Shown piece by piece: positions 46,401-55,124 of a stretch of DNA of 64,000 bases; position 1 is the stretch's first letter; the number at the start of each line of letters is the position of its first letter. The position numbers and the translations under genes were made by a program. The stretch comes from Neotamlana sedimentorum (GTDB lineage Bacteria; Bacteroidota; Bacteroidia; Flavobacteriales; Flavobacteriaceae), in assembly GCF_000943565.1 (NCBI RefSeq), contig NZ_JTDW01000006.1, forward strand, positions 124,001 through 188,000, written 5' to 3'. Under the pieces are notes generated by a model. It saw only the letters and a list, made by a program, of their open reading frames with translations. It ran no database searches and was not told the origin of the DNA.

Positions 46401-46622
46401 GTTCGTCTGCAAAATGTAAACCTAAAATACAGTTTCGATTCAGACTTTTTAAAGAAATTAAATATAGGAATAGGATCCTTAGATTTATATGCAAATGCCG
46501 ACAACCCGCTTGTAATTACAAATTGGTTTGGTGGTGGCGACCCAGAACGAGGCGTATCTGCGCAAAGTGGCACTTTACCTGTAATGACAGCTTATACTAT
46601 TGGTTTAAACGTTAGCTTCTAA
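43425..46622 (+). CDS. SusC-family TonB-dependent outer membrane receptor
   Basis: This is a 1065-residue transporter that moves oligosaccharides across the outer membrane with TonB energy. Order: an unusually long N-region, a hydrophobic signal (~24-40), a carboxypeptidase-regulatory-like domain (~58-135, VSGIITDSNNIPLPGASILE), the SusC TonB-box-like DEVIVVGYGTAKRKDITGAV, the plug (SVRGATPGINIGTQNQ, DILKDASAAVVYGSRAGNGV), and a 22-strand-type barrel ending YTIGLNVSF. The susD gene follows after 11 bases. Placement in the rhamnose block suggests a rhamnose-containing glycan as ligand. The N-region is built on a 28-bp tandem duplication (43441-43496). Confidence 0.95.
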   Translation: MKKKLFQKMRILNYSSKNVHFKLFSLILVLSTCFSTTRAYSDEVSIANKDPYSIQNLIVSGIITDSNNIPLPGASILEKGTINGAYSDFDGNFSIEVTSENPTLIISYVGYVTQEITVNNQTNLSIILAADAQSLDEVIVVGYGTAKRKDITGAVERVTLEDSPVALSSNTSILQSVRGATPGINIGTQNQVGQTPSIIIRGQNSINGNNDPLIVLDGIVFLGSVNDINPNDIASIDILKDASAAVVYGSRAGNGVILINTKKGKTSKPVIKLSSNTGVNVWQNKPNLLSRDSYLEKYATQVGAASVNDIVWEEEYRNVLQDEGVDTDWIDLVSRTGTIQKHNVSVSGRSDNFNYFFSGGYEEQQGVILGDDFNRISLRSRLQADVTNWLEVGIDGSYTNSDFSGVTANLGQAMVMAPIGYPYRYDGQPFNTASNTSTALERYPTANNVQSPLWGTDGTRDLFDKRNYFRLAANATVKIPWIEGLKYTVNYSISSQYRSLDSFYYESYYIGLPTEGEPYFNRYTQEAIQANLSQANGSNSRYKDYNYVIDNIINYNKSFNQHNIDLTLVATRDYRKTDVSTLSGNNFASLGNTSLGVNGLTFAEIQNNSYDITERSNVGYLGRIAYGFDNKYNITASVRRDGASVFGEDNRFGTFWSVGGAWTITEENFLKPNKILNYLKINASYGTNGNQGLDPYETLSGVITGQPGDIEYAFGDNPSVSEFGIEQTSLGNTELGWESTTSLNFGIHTSWLDSRINLNADVYFSKTRDQIFNRNIPSTSGFTSILASLGQIDNQGVEISLGTTNFKTDNFTWTSNLAYWKNSNKIAELYGDDIDGDGIEDDDISNSLFIGESLGAIYGYEYIGVVQESDAQYIADTGAEPGDAMYRDLDGVPGITADGDRKILGFTTPNFRMSLANTLNYKNLSLYFLFTGTFGGNGYYLGSNPRQNSLQNRFDYNDIDNGAWWTPENQSTTNLSPDFNDSRYLGLQSRGFVRLQNVNLKYSFDSDFLKKLNIGIGSLDLYANADNPLVITNWFGGGDPERGVSAQSGTLPVMTAYTIGLNVSF
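43441..43496 (+). repeat. 28-bp tandem duplication in the susC signal region
   Basis: TTCAAAAAATGCGCATTTTA plus 8 more bases is followed at once by a near-identical copy (43469-43496, C to T in GCGC). As 28 is not divisible by 3, the second copy is read in another frame. Copy 1 contains the palindrome AAAATGCGCATTTT and a second in-frame ATG at 43449. Confidence 0.75.
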
Positions 46623-46633
46623 TAAAAAACATT

Positions 46634-48319
46634 ATGAAAAAATATTTAATATATAAAATAGCAATTATAGCAGTTATACTTTTAAATCTTAGCTGCGACG
46701 ATGAAGAATTTTTAACTCAAGATCCAGAAACTTTTTTAACAGTAGATAATGTCTTCACATCTGGAGTGCAAGTAGAACAATTAGTGCTTACAATGTATCA
46801 ACAAGACAGGGCACTTCATGGGTATATAGATAATAATCAAGGTCGTGTAATGTATGGTCAAGGTACCGATGTTTTTACCGTGCCAACATTTAGAGAAAAT
46901 ACAAATTTTAGCGATTACAACTCTACAATCACCCCAAATGCAGGTCGATTATATAATATTTATACCGATTTGTATCAAATGATTTCAAGAGCCAACTTAG
47001 CCATTTCCTTAGCAGAACGAGATGATATTCAGTTTGAATCTGAAGACGTAAGAAGTTATGTAATTGCCCAAGCCAAATTTTTTAGAGCCAAAGCACATGG
47101 GCAAGCAGCCGAACTTTTTGGCAGAGTTGCCATAGTAGATGAACCAACAACAACTGTAAGATTTGATTACGAACAATCTGAAAGATTTGAAATTTACCAA
47201 TTTGCAATAGACGATTTAGAATCTATACTTGATGATTTACCAGAAACCACAAATGAACCTGGCAGAGTTGTAAAAGGTGCAGCTCAACATTTTTTAAGCG
47301 AATTTTATTTAGGATTAGGTATTGAAACCAACAGTGATGCAGCCTACGATCAAGCTATTAATTATGCATCCGATGTAATTGATGGTGGCATTTACTCTTT
47401 AATGACTACTCGCTTTGGTTCTAGAGCTTCAGAACCAGGTAAAAACGTCTGGTGGGATTTATTCCGTTTAAACAATCAAAATTATGCCGATGGTAATACC
47501 GAAAGCATATGGAACTATCAATTCGATTACCAAGCATATTTAGCAGGTGATGAAGGCGCAAGATTAGCATTACCCTATTATTTAAGCCCAGTATGGCGAG
47601 CTATTCCCGGAGTTATTGGAGAAGACGAATACACTGGAGGTCGTGGCGTAGCCTTTTTAAGACCAACAGAACTAACAGAAACCATAATATGGGAAGCCAG
47701 CATTTCTGATGGCGATATAAGAGGAGACGAAAGCAATATTAGACGCACCGTGTATTACAATGATCCAAGTTACGAAAATGGATCGCTTGTTGGTGAAATC
47801 GTACCTCAAGAAGAACTGGATGCTGCCAATATTGGGCTAGCAGATGGCGCTTATTTCCCGATATACGAAAAGTTTACTACCGATCAATTTGAAGGTTTAG
47901 ATGATGGAGAAAGACGTCAAAATATCTGGAGAGATGATTATGTTATTAGACTCCCCGAAACCATTTTATTAAGAGCTGAAGCTAAATTAAGAAAAGGTGA
48001 TAATCAAGGCGCTGCTGATGATATTAATATAATTAGAGAAAGAGCTCAATGCAACATACTAGCTACTGCCGCTATGGTAGATTTAGACTTTATATTAGAT
48101 GAAAGAGCTAGAGAACTTTTTGGAGAAGAAAGTAGATGGAATACCCTATTACGCATGGGTGGAACTATTGCTTCTGATCGTATTAGAGAATATGCAAGAT
48201 ACGACTATCAAAGAAATAGTTTAACTTTCGATTTTAACACTTTCCCTATTCCTCAAACGGTTATAGACAGAAATAAAGATGTTGTTTGGGAACAAAACCC
48301 AGGTTGGGAAAACCGCTAA
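46634..48319 (+). CDS. SusD/RagB-family glycan-binding lipoprotein
   Basis: This is a 561-residue surface lipoprotein that caps the SusC channel and captures glycan. It has a lipoprotein signal with lipobox LSCD (MKKYLIYKIAIIAVILLNLSC). It shows the SusD pattern: EFLTQDPETFLTVDNVFTSG near the N-terminus, helical repeats with YVIAQAKFFRAKAHGQAAEL, and the C-terminal RLPETILLRAEAKLRKGDNQ and FILDERARELFGEESRW. It closes the rhamnose block and is followed by a terminator. Confidence 0.94.
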   Translation: MKKYLIYKIAIIAVILLNLSCDDEEFLTQDPETFLTVDNVFTSGVQVEQLVLTMYQQDRALHGYIDNNQGRVMYGQGTDVFTVPTFRENTNFSDYNSTITPNAGRLYNIYTDLYQMISRANLAISLAERDDIQFESEDVRSYVIAQAKFFRAKAHGQAAELFGRVAIVDEPTTTVRFDYEQSERFEIYQFAIDDLESILDDLPETTNEPGRVVKGAAQHFLSEFYLGLGIETNSDAAYDQAINYASDVIDGGIYSLMTTRFGSRASEPGKNVWWDLFRLNNQNYADGNTESIWNYQFDYQAYLAGDEGARLALPYYLSPVWRAIPGVIGEDEYTGGRGVAFLRPTELTETIIWEASISDGDIRGDESNIRRTVYYNDPSYENGSLVGEIVPQEELDAANIGLADGAYFPIYEKFTTDQFEGLDDGERRQNIWRDDYVIRLPETILLRAEAKLRKGDNQGAADDINIIRERAQCNILATAAMVDLDFILDERARELFGEESRWNTLLRMGGTIASDRIREYARYDYQRNSLTFDFNTFPIPQTVIDRNKDVVWEQNPGWENR

Positions 48320-48339
48320 ATAATTAAATTTATAACCAC

Positions 48340-48371
48340 AAAGGGCCGAAACAAATATTTCGGCCTTTTTA
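48340..48371 (+). terminator. Terminator after susD
   Basis: AAGGGCCGAAA, short loop, TTTCGGCCTTTTT: GC-rich stem with a U-run, about 20 bases after the susD stop. It marks the end of the rhamnose block. Confidence 0.85.
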
Positions 48372-48422
48372 TATTTAACATTTTTAAAATCTAGCTGGTA
48401 TTTTAATCTACTTTAAAAACAA

Positions 48423-48454
48423 AAAAGCCTTATCTAATAAAAGATAAGGCTTTT
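48423..48454 (-). terminator. Terminator of the tRNA-Gly/tRNA-Leu unit
   Basis: AAGCCTTATCT and AGATAAGGCTT form an 11-bp stem, with an A-run on the plus strand giving a U-run on the minus strand, directly after tRNA-Leu. Confidence 0.8.
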
Positions 48455-48455
48455 G

Positions 48456-48539
48456 TACTGAAGGCGGGACTTGAACCCGCACGACCTAATGGTCATTGGA
48501 TTTTAAGTCCAACGTGTCTACCAATTCCACCACTTCAGC
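48456..48539 (-). tRNA. tRNA-Leu (anticodon TAA)
   Basis: Minus strand: acceptor GCTGAAG pairs with CTTCAGT (G1-U72, as in other bacterial tRNA-Leu), discriminator A, anticodon stem TTGGA-CTTAAAA-TCCAA with anticodon TAA, long variable arm, T-arm GCGGG-TTCAAGT-CCCGC. Length 84 bases. CCA is not encoded. Confidence 0.95.
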
Positions 48540-48566
48540 AACTTGGTATATTTTAGAAAGTATCAG

Positions 48567-48638
48567 AGCGAAAGACGGGATTTGAACCCGCGACCCTCAC
48601 CTTGGCAAGGTGATGCTCTACCCCTGAGCTACTTTCGC
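48567..48638 (-). tRNA. tRNA-Gly (anticodon GCC)
   Basis: Minus strand: acceptor GCGAAAG pairs with CTTTCGC, discriminator T, anticodon stem CACCT-TGCCAAG region with anticodon GCC, T-arm GCGGG-TTCAAAT-CCCGT. Length 72 bases. It lies 27 bases upstream of tRNA-Leu on the same strand, so both are probably one transcript. Confidence 0.95.
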
Positions 48639-48736
48639 AGTCTTTTAATGAACAAACAACCTCTCGATTGCGGATGCAAATTTAAACCTTTTCTTTTAAT
48701 TACAAAGCCTTTTTTAAAAAATTAATAAAAATAATT

Positions 48737-51349
48737 TTAGGCATGTTTTTTCTTAACCAGCATCCGTTTTATTTCATTTAATTTCATCAATGCTTCTACC
48801 GGTGTAAGTGTATCAATATCAGTATTTAAAATTTCGTCTTTTATATTTTCAAGCAAAGGGTCGTCTAAATTAAAAAAACTAAGTTGCATATCGTTTTCTA
48901 AAGTTTTCACCTTATTGGTTAGTTCTTCACTTGAATGCGATTTCTCTAAACGATTTAAAATTTTATTGGCGCGTTGTATTACTAACTGTGGCATACCTGC
49001 CATTTTTGCAACATGAATACCAAAGCTATGTGCACTACCGCCTTTAACCAGTTTTCTTAAAAACAATACATTATCTTCTAGCTCTTTTACAGATACATTA
49101 AAGTTTTTAATACGCTCGAAAGTTTCAGTCATTTCGTTTAATTCGTGGTAATGTGTTGCAAACAGTGTTTTTGGTTGCGCGGGGTGCTGGTGCAAATATT
49201 CACTTATTGCCCAAGCTATGGAAATACCATCGTAAGTACTTGTGCCTCGCCCAATTTCATCAAGCAACACCAAACTTCTATCGCTTATATTATTTAAAAT
49301 TGAAGCCGTTTCATTCATTTCTACCATAAAAGTAGACTCGCCCATCGATATATTATCGCTCGCTCCTACTCTGGTAAAAATTTTATCAACTAAACCAATT
49401 TTAGCTTCTTTAGCAGGAACAAAACTTCCTATTTGAGCCAATAACACAATTAAGGCTGTTTGACGCAAAATAGCCGATTTACCAGACATGTTTGGCCCTG
49501 TAATCATTATAATTTGCTGCTCTCTTCTATCTAAAAAAATGTCGTTAGCAATGTATGCTTCACCAATTGGTAATTGTTTTTCTATAACTGGATGGCGTCC
49601 CTCTTTTATTACCAATTCGAAAGAACCGTCAATGGTAGGATAAACATAATTATTATCGCTTGCTAATTGTGCAAAACCACACAAGCAGTCTAACTGCCCA
49701 ATTAAAAACGCATTTTGCTGTACCGATTTAATGTACAAATTCATCCAACTTACTAAATCGGCAAACAGTTTTTGCTCAATGGCTAAAATACGTTCTTCGG
49801 CACCTAAGATTTTGGTTTCGTATTCCTTTAATTCTTCAGTTATATAACGCTCTGCACTAACCAAAGTTTGTTTTCTTACCCACTCGATGGGCACTTTGTC
49901 TTTATGTGTATTTCTAACCTCGATATAATATCCAAAAACATTATTTGAGGCTATTTTTAATGACGGAATACCTGTGCGCTCGCTTTCGCGCGCCAACATT
50001 TTATCGAGATAATCTTTACCAGATTGCGATAAATTTCTAAGCTCATCTAACTCTTTAGAAAATCCTTCTGCAATTGTATTTCCTTTTAAAACATTTACAG
50101 GCGCATCTTCATTTAATGTCTGTTTTATTTTTTCACGCAGCACATCGCAACCCTGCAACGTATCACCAATAACTTTTAAAGAATCGTTTTCACAGTTTGA
50201 GGCTATCGATTTTATAGGAACAATAGCTTCTAATGAATTTTTAAGCTGAATAACCTCACGAGGATTAACTTTTCCGGTCGCCGTTTTTGAGATTAATCGC
50301 TCTAAATCACCAATGTGTTTTATATGATTTTGTATACTTTGAAGCGTGCCGTTTTCAGTTTTTAAAAAATGTACTACTTCATGGCGTTGCTTAATTTTAT
50401 CACTACTTTTTAAAGGTAAAGCCAACCAACGTTTTAGCATACGCCCACCCATTGGCGAAATAGTTTTATCAATAATATTTAAAAGCGTTACGGCATTATT
50501 ATTTGTAGAATTATATAACTCTAAATTACGAATGGTAAACTTATCCATCCACACATAATCACCTTCAGTAATTCTGGCTATTGCAGTAATATGCTTTAAT
50601 TTATTATGCTGCGTTTCGCTTAAATAATGAAGAATTGATCCTGAAGCAATAATGCCCTCGTGCAAACCATCTACTCCAAATCCTTTTAAAGTTTTTGTAT
50701 TAAAATGCTTTATTAAAGTTTCGTTTGCATAATCGGTTTGGTATACCCAATCTTCTAAATAAAAGGTGTGTAAATCGTCTCCAAAAGTGTCTTTAAAAAT
50801 GGTTTTTTTCTGTTTAGAAACTAAAACTTCACTCGGGCTAAAATTCTGAATTAACTTATCAATATATTCAGCATTTCCCTGTGAAGTTAAAAACTCGCCA
50901 GTAGAAATATCTAAAAAAGAAATTCCAATCGTTTTTTTATCAAAATATACCGAACATAAAAAATTGTTGCTTTTTGATGTGAGCACCTCATCATTTAGCG
51001 CAACACCTGGTGTAACAAGTTCGGTAACACCACGCTTTACAATGGTTTTAGTTTGCTTAGGATCTTCTAACTGATCGCAAATTGCAACACGCTCTCCAGC
51101 CTTTACTAATTTTGGCAAATACGTATTTAAAGAATGATGCGGAAAACCAGCCAAAGCTGTTTCGTTTTCACTTCCAGCGCCACGTTTGGTTAAAATAATA
51201 CCTAAAATACCAGCCGCTTTAACCGCATCGTCTCCAAAAGTTTCGTAAAAATCTCCCACACGAAACAGCAATAAAGCATCAGGATATTTTGCTTTAATGG
51301 CATTATACTGCTTCATTAACGGGGTTACTTTTTTCGCTTTTTTCGCCAA
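48737..51349 (-). CDS. mutS: DNA mismatch repair protein MutS
   Basis: MutS recognises mismatched bases and starts repair with MutL. The 870-residue protein has the mismatch-reading motif [10 protein letters not shown] near residue 33, and the ATPase domain with Walker [35 protein letters not shown], Walker [17 protein letters not shown] and ATHYHEL. The full length is normal. Its 5' end overlaps an outward-facing promoter for the trmH-like gene. Confidence 0.97.
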   Translation of the reverse strand: MAKKAKKVTPLMKQYNAIKAKYPDALLLFRVGDFYETFGDDAVKAAGILGIILTKRGAGSENETALAGFPHHSLNTYLPKLVKAGERVAICDQLEDPKQTKTIVKRGVTELVTPGVALNDEVLTSKSNNFLCSVYFDKKTIGISFLDISTGEFLTSQGNAEYIDKLIQNFSPSEVLVSKQKKTIFKDTFGDDLHTFYLEDWVYQTDYANETLIKHFNTKTLKGFGVDGLHEGIIASGSILHYLSETQHNKLKHITAIARITEGDYVWMDKFTIRNLELYNSTNNNAVTLLNIIDKTISPMGGRMLKRWLALPLKSSDKIKQRHEVVHFLKTENGTLQSIQNHIKHIGDLERLISKTATGKVNPREVIQLKNSLEAIVPIKSIASNCENDSLKVIGDTLQGCDVLREKIKQTLNEDAPVNVLKGNTIAEGFSKELDELRNLSQSGKDYLDKMLARESERTGIPSLKIASNNVFGYYIEVRNTHKDKVPIEWVRKQTLVSAERYITEELKEYETKILGAEERILAIEQKLFADLVSWMNLYIKSVQQNAFLIGQLDCLCGFAQLASDNNYVYPTIDGSFELVIKEGRHPVIEKQLPIGEAYIANDIFLDRREQQIIMITGPNMSGKSAILRQTALIVLLAQIGSFVPAKEAKIGLVDKIFTRVGASDNISMGESTFMVEMNETASILNNISDRSLVLLDEIGRGTSTYDGISIAWAISEYLHQHPAQPKTLFATHYHELNEMTETFERIKNFNVSVKELEDNVLFLRKLVKGGSAHSFGIHVAKMAGMPQLVIQRANKILNRLEKSHSSEELTNKVKTLENDMQLSFFNLDDPLLENIKDEILNTDIDTLTPVEALMKLNEIKRMLVKKKHA

Positions 51350-51379
51350 TTGTAAAGTGATTTTTAAATGTTATTTTTG
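51350..51379 (+). promoter_or_regulatory. Promoter of the trmH-like gene
   Basis: TTG at 51350-51352, 19 bases, TATTTTTG at 51372-51379: full consensus match. It abuts the mutS start on the other strand. The predicted leader to 51567 is about 180 bases long. Confidence 0.55.
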
Positions 51380-51566
51380 CTTCGAAACCTATCGAGATTG
51401 TAAGATTGCTAAAGTAGTGTATTTTCAACTTTTTATTTAAACCGAAAAATGATATTTATTTACAATTTGCGATAGATTTTCAACAATTACCAATGTTGTT
51501 GCAAACCTAATAATATCAAAACTTTTATAAGATTTCCGCTTTAAAGGAAATAAAAAACAAATAGTA

Positions 51567-52106
51567 ATGCGTAAACTAAAAAATAGCGAATTAAACAGAC
51601 TAAGTGTTGAAGCTTTTAAAGTTACAGAAAAAACACCTCTAATTATTATTCTAGATAATATTAGAAGCTTAAACAACATTGGCTCGGTTTTTAGAACAAG
51701 TGATGCCTTTTTAGTTGAAAAAATATATTTATGCGGCATTACAGCAACACCTCCACATAAAGACATTCACAAAACCGCCTTAGGCAGTACAGAAACTGTA
51801 AGTTGGGAATATGCCGAAAACACAAATGACGTTATTGAAAAACTAAAAGCCGAAAACGTAAAAATTTGCGCTATTGAACAAGCCGAAAACGCAACAATGT
51901 TAAACGATTTTACAGTTGAGACTAACACAAAATATGCACTTGTTTTTGGTAACGAGGTAAAAGGTGTAGCTCAAAACGTTGTAAACGAAAGCGATTACGT
52001 TATTGAAATCCCTCAATTTGGAACGAAACATTCCTTAAATATTTCGGTGAGTTGTGGCGTAGTAGTTTGGGATGTTTTTAGTAAATTGAAAACTTTACAA
52101 AACTAA
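51567..52106 (+). CDS. TrmH/SpoU-family RNA methyltransferase
   Basis: This is a 179-residue SPOUT-class enzyme that would 2'-O-methylate tRNA or rRNA with SAM. Motif 1 is ILDNIRSLNNIGSVFRTSDA; motif 2 is YALVFGNEVKGV; motif 3 is IEIPQFGTKHSLNISVSCGV. The knot and SAM site are complete. The exact RNA target is not clear. The next gene begins 2 bases after its stop. Confidence 0.92.
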   Translation: MRKLKNSELNRLSVEAFKVTEKTPLIIILDNIRSLNNIGSVFRTSDAFLVEKIYLCGITATPPHKDIHKTALGSTETVSWEYAENTNDVIEKLKAENVKICAIEQAENATMLNDFTVETNTKYALVFGNEVKGVAQNVVNESDYVIEIPQFGTKHSLNISVSCGVVVWDVFSKLKTLQN

Positions 52107-52108
52107 AT

Positions 52109-52765
52109 TTGAACAAAAAACCCAAAACACCATGGCCAACAAAAGATGCCATGACTCAAATTTACGACTTGCACCTTTGGGGAGGAAACGACCATGATTT
52201 TTATTCGGGTGAAGGTTCTCACGATCCCGAAATTATAAATCCGTATATAGAAATTGTTACTCGTTTTTTTAAATCTTTCGACAAACCCATAACTGTTTGC
52301 GATTTAGGCTGCGGAGATTTTAATATTGGGAACCATTTTTACAAATACACAAAAAACTATATCGCAATCGATATTGTTGAGGCATTAATAACACGAAACC
52401 AAGCCAGATTTCAAGCCGAAAACTTAACATTCAATTGTCTCGATATTTCAAAAGACGAACTTCCAAAAGCCGATTGTATCGTTTTAAGACAAGTGCTTCA
52501 GCATTTATCGAATGCCGAAATAGAACTCATTGTTAAAAAATTACAACATTATAATTACATTTTACTTACCGAACATATTCCAACGGGCAACTTTACAGCA
52601 AACATCGATATTATTTCGGGCCAAGGAAACAGAACTAAAAAACAAAGTGGTGTAGATATTTTAAAACCGCCTTTTAACCTAAATATTACCAGTAAAACCA
52701 TACTTAATTCGCACATCTTAAAAAATAATAAAGGCGAAATAGTTACAACACTTTTTAAAATATAA
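52109..52765 (+). CDS. Class I SAM-dependent methyltransferase
   Basis: This is a 218-residue enzyme with the SAM-binding motif I CDLGCGDFNIG, an acidic AIDIVEALI at motif II, and DCIVLRQVLQHL further on. The start taken is TTG at 52109, because the N-terminal KPKTPWPTKDAMTQIYDLHL stretch looks conserved; the next option is ATG at 52151. Substrate unknown; related proteins lie near surface polysaccharide genes. It is coupled to the trmH-like gene with a 2-base gap. Confidence 0.8.
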   Translation: MNKKPKTPWPTKDAMTQIYDLHLWGGNDHDFYSGEGSHDPEIINPYIEIVTRFFKSFDKPITVCDLGCGDFNIGNHFYKYTKNYIAIDIVEALITRNQARFQAENLTFNCLDISKDELPKADCIVLRQVLQHLSNAEIELIVKKLQHYNYILLTEHIPTGNFTANIDIISGQGNRTKKQSGVDILKPPFNLNITSKTILNSHILKNNKGEIVTTLFKI

Positions 52766-52821
52766 TTAAAACTTGATTTAACCCCCGAATAATAATAACT
52801 TAGCTCGAAACCAATGTAATA

Positions 52822-53958
52822 ATGGGCTTTTTAGTTTTACTTATAATTTTAGCCATACCTTTTCTACTTGTATTAGTAAACTTTATAACTTATATGGTTA
52901 GAGGCAAAATACTAACTAAAAAGAGTATTTGGCAACCTATAGCAATGCTCACTTTTATTGGTTTTCCGTTTTTATTTTTTATGTTTTTTGATTGGGGATT
53001 AGAAAACAACTGCTGCACTGATAGTCCTGCGTTTTCACCCGAAAACAAATTTGGCGTTTATACACTTATTATAATTTGCATTATAGCGTATGCCTTTTCT
53101 AGTTTTAGGACCACCATTTTTGCTCCCATTCCAGAACTACTTTTAAATACTTTATTAATTCTTGGATTAGTAATAAACGGCATTATGATGTTCCATATTA
53201 AACCTATAGAACTTGGCGGATTAATGATTTTAATTGGCAACACCCCATTAATTTTACTTTTAATACTTCAACTTCATGAAAATCACTTATTATTACTTGA
53301 ACACAATCAAAAAAATAAAATTGCTTCAATTAAATTATTGGACAGAATTTGCTTCAAAGTTTTATATTTAAAACCATTAATAAAATATCCCGTATTAATC
53401 ATATTACTGGTTCCTTTATTAATAATTTTCTCGCTTTTATTGTTTCTATTCGGACAAAAACCAGACACCTTAATACGTGCTTTTACAGACACTTACAAAC
53501 ATGGTTTTTCTCAACTTGATTATTTATGCGATAATGTTAACTGCGGCGGACATTTTTTATGTTCGGTGGGCGCATTAGGCAATAAAAAAATAGTAAAACC
53601 TATAAGATTAGGGGAAAGAAATAATGAAAAAATAATTTGCAACAGGCAGCTTTTAATTTCGAATGCATTCGAAGAATTAATTCTTAAAAAATCGCCTAAA
53701 GCACATTATTTTCTTAGAAAGAATTATAACAAAATTGGAGCTAAAATTCATAAACATTATTACCTATTTAACAACCCTAAGGTTTCTAACATGGTTTATA
53801 TTTTAATGAAACCTTTGGAATGGATTTTTCTATTTACGCTTTATTGTTTTGATAAAAACCCAGAAAACAGAATAGCCATGCAATATTTAAACCCAACAGA
53901 CAAGCAGAAAATTAAAAATGGTTACTCGCCACAAACCTGCTCTAAAACCCAAATATAA
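52822..53958 (+). CDS. Multi-pass membrane protein of unknown function (possibly DUF6688)
   Basis: This is a 378-residue protein. The N-terminal ~215 residues contain about seven hydrophobic segments (for example FLVLLIILAIPFLLVLVNFI and YPVLIILLVPLLIIFSLLLF). The C-terminal half is soluble with conserved-looking Cys and His: HGFSQLDYLCDNVNCGGHFL, then KIICNRQLLISNAFEELI. I believe this resembles the DUF6688 family but could not check. The last 37 bases overlap the end of the converging folK fusion gene. Confidence 0.7.
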   Translation: MGFLVLLIILAIPFLLVLVNFITYMVRGKILTKKSIWQPIAMLTFIGFPFLFFMFFDWGLENNCCTDSPAFSPENKFGVYTLIIICIIAYAFSSFRTTIFAPIPELLLNTLLILGLVINGIMMFHIKPIELGGLMILIGNTPLILLLILQLHENHLLLLEHNQKNKIASIKLLDRICFKVLYLKPLIKYPVLIILLVPLLIIFSLLLFLFGQKPDTLIRAFTDTYKHGFSQLDYLCDNVNCGGHFLCSVGALGNKKIVKPIRLGERNNEKIICNRQLLISNAFEELILKKSPKAHYFLRKNYNKIGAKIHKHYYLFNNPKVSNMVYILMKPLEWIFLFTLYCFDKNPENRIAMQYLNPTDKQKIKNGYSPQTCSKTQI

Positions 53959-55052
53959 TCGGCTCTATTTTTAACAAAATCCTTATCGGAAACATCAATT
54001 ATTTTTACGTTAAAGTCGGTTTGAGTTTTTAAAAACTCGAGATAGCCAGTATTAATTTTTTCAAGATATTCGTCGGCTATGTCTTGTTCGTATTTTCTAC
54101 CACGTTTTTTTATGTTTTGTTGTAAACGCTCGGTATTTTGGTATAAATACACATACAATTCTGGTTTAGTAATATCCTTGTACATTAAGTAAAATAATTT
54201 TCGATAAAGCTTAAACTCATCTTCTTGTAAGGTGATTTTTGAGAATATTAACGATTTAAATACATCGTAGTCGCTAACCACGAAATTTTTAAATAAATCG
54301 AGCTGCTCTAAATCGTCGCTAATTTGCTGATAACGGTCTGCCAGAAACGACATTTCAAGCGGAAAAGCATAACGTGAAGCATCTTTATAAAATTTTGGTA
54401 AAAACGGATTATCGGCAAAGCGTTCTAGTATTAATTTTGCATTAAAATCGTGTGCAATTTTGGTTGCTAAACTCGTTTTTCCTGCACCAATATTACCTTC
54501 AATAGCTATGTAATTAAATTTGGCTAAATCGAAAGCTTTAGCAGGGTTTTTTAACCAAACATTTAAAGGCTCTAATACCGATTGATCTTCGCAAGTGTTT
54601 AATAATTCTTCAACCGTGGCATTAAATATTGGATGATTTATTTTAGGCGCAATATCTGCTAAAGGCTGCAAAACAAACTTACGTTTGTGCATTTCGGGGT
54701 GAGGCAACTGTAGTAATTTTGTATCGACAATTTGGTCTTCGGCAAAAACCATATCTAAATCAATAGTTCTCGCTTCATAAACATCTGCTTTAGTACGCGT
54801 TCTACCCAACTCTGTTTCTACGGCTAATAACGTACGAAGCACTTTTGCCGATTTAAATTGACTTTCTAAAATAAGACAACAATTAAAAAAATCGTCACTC
54901 TTAAACCCTAAGGCTTCCGATTTATACACCTTAGAAATCAATTTCACATTCCCAATTTGATGGTAAATAGCCTGTATCGCCGCTTGTAAATTTTTAAATT
55001 TATCGCCTTTATTACTACCAAGTGCAATGTAATATGTTGTGATATTATCCAT
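53922..55052 (-). CDS. folK: Fused HPPK (FolK) and deoxynucleoside kinase
   Basis: This is a 376-residue two-domain protein. Residues ~1-160 are 6-hydroxymethyl-dihydropterin pyrophosphokinase of folate synthesis: YIALGSNKGDKFKNLQAAI, GRTRTKADVYEARTIDLDMV, and LPHPEMHKRKFVLQPL. Residues ~180-376 are a deoxynucleoside kinase with P-loop EGNIGAGKTSLA, VVSDYDVFKSLIF and KKRGRKYEQDI. The start is ATG at 55052; an in-frame TTG at 55064 would add four residues. This fusion is known in Flavobacteriia. It joins folate and nucleotide metabolism in one chain. Confidence 0.92.
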   Translation of the reverse strand: MDNITTYYIALGSNKGDKFKNLQAAIQAIYHQIGNVKLISKVYKSEALGFKSDDFFNCCLILESQFKSAKVLRTLLAVETELGRTRTKADVYEARTIDLDMVFAEDQIVDTKLLQLPHPEMHKRKFVLQPLADIAPKINHPIFNATVEELLNTCEDQSVLEPLNVWLKNPAKAFDLAKFNYIAIEGNIGAGKTSLATKIAHDFNAKLILERFADNPFLPKFYKDASRYAFPLEMSFLADRYQQISDDLEQLDLFKNFVVSDYDVFKSLIFSKITLQEDEFKLYRKLFYLMYKDITKPELYVYLYQNTERLQQNIKKRGRKYEQDIADEYLEKINTGYLEFLKTQTDFNVKIIDVSDKDFVKNRADYIWVLEQVCGE

Positions 55053-55124
55053 AGAAGACGGCAAAATAACTAAAACAATTTTTATTCCTTTATATTTACA
55101 TGAGTTAATTATTCACAATTATAA

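Noticed and set aside
48543-48725. 60-codon ORF with ERRDLNPRPSPWQGDALPLSY
   Set aside because: This peptide is the well-known false translation of the reverse complement of tRNA-Gly(GCC).
51437-51766. 109-codon minus-strand ORF before mutS
   Set aside because: It is antisense to the trmH-like gene and its leader, has no recognisable features, and the TrmH motifs on the plus strand are clear.
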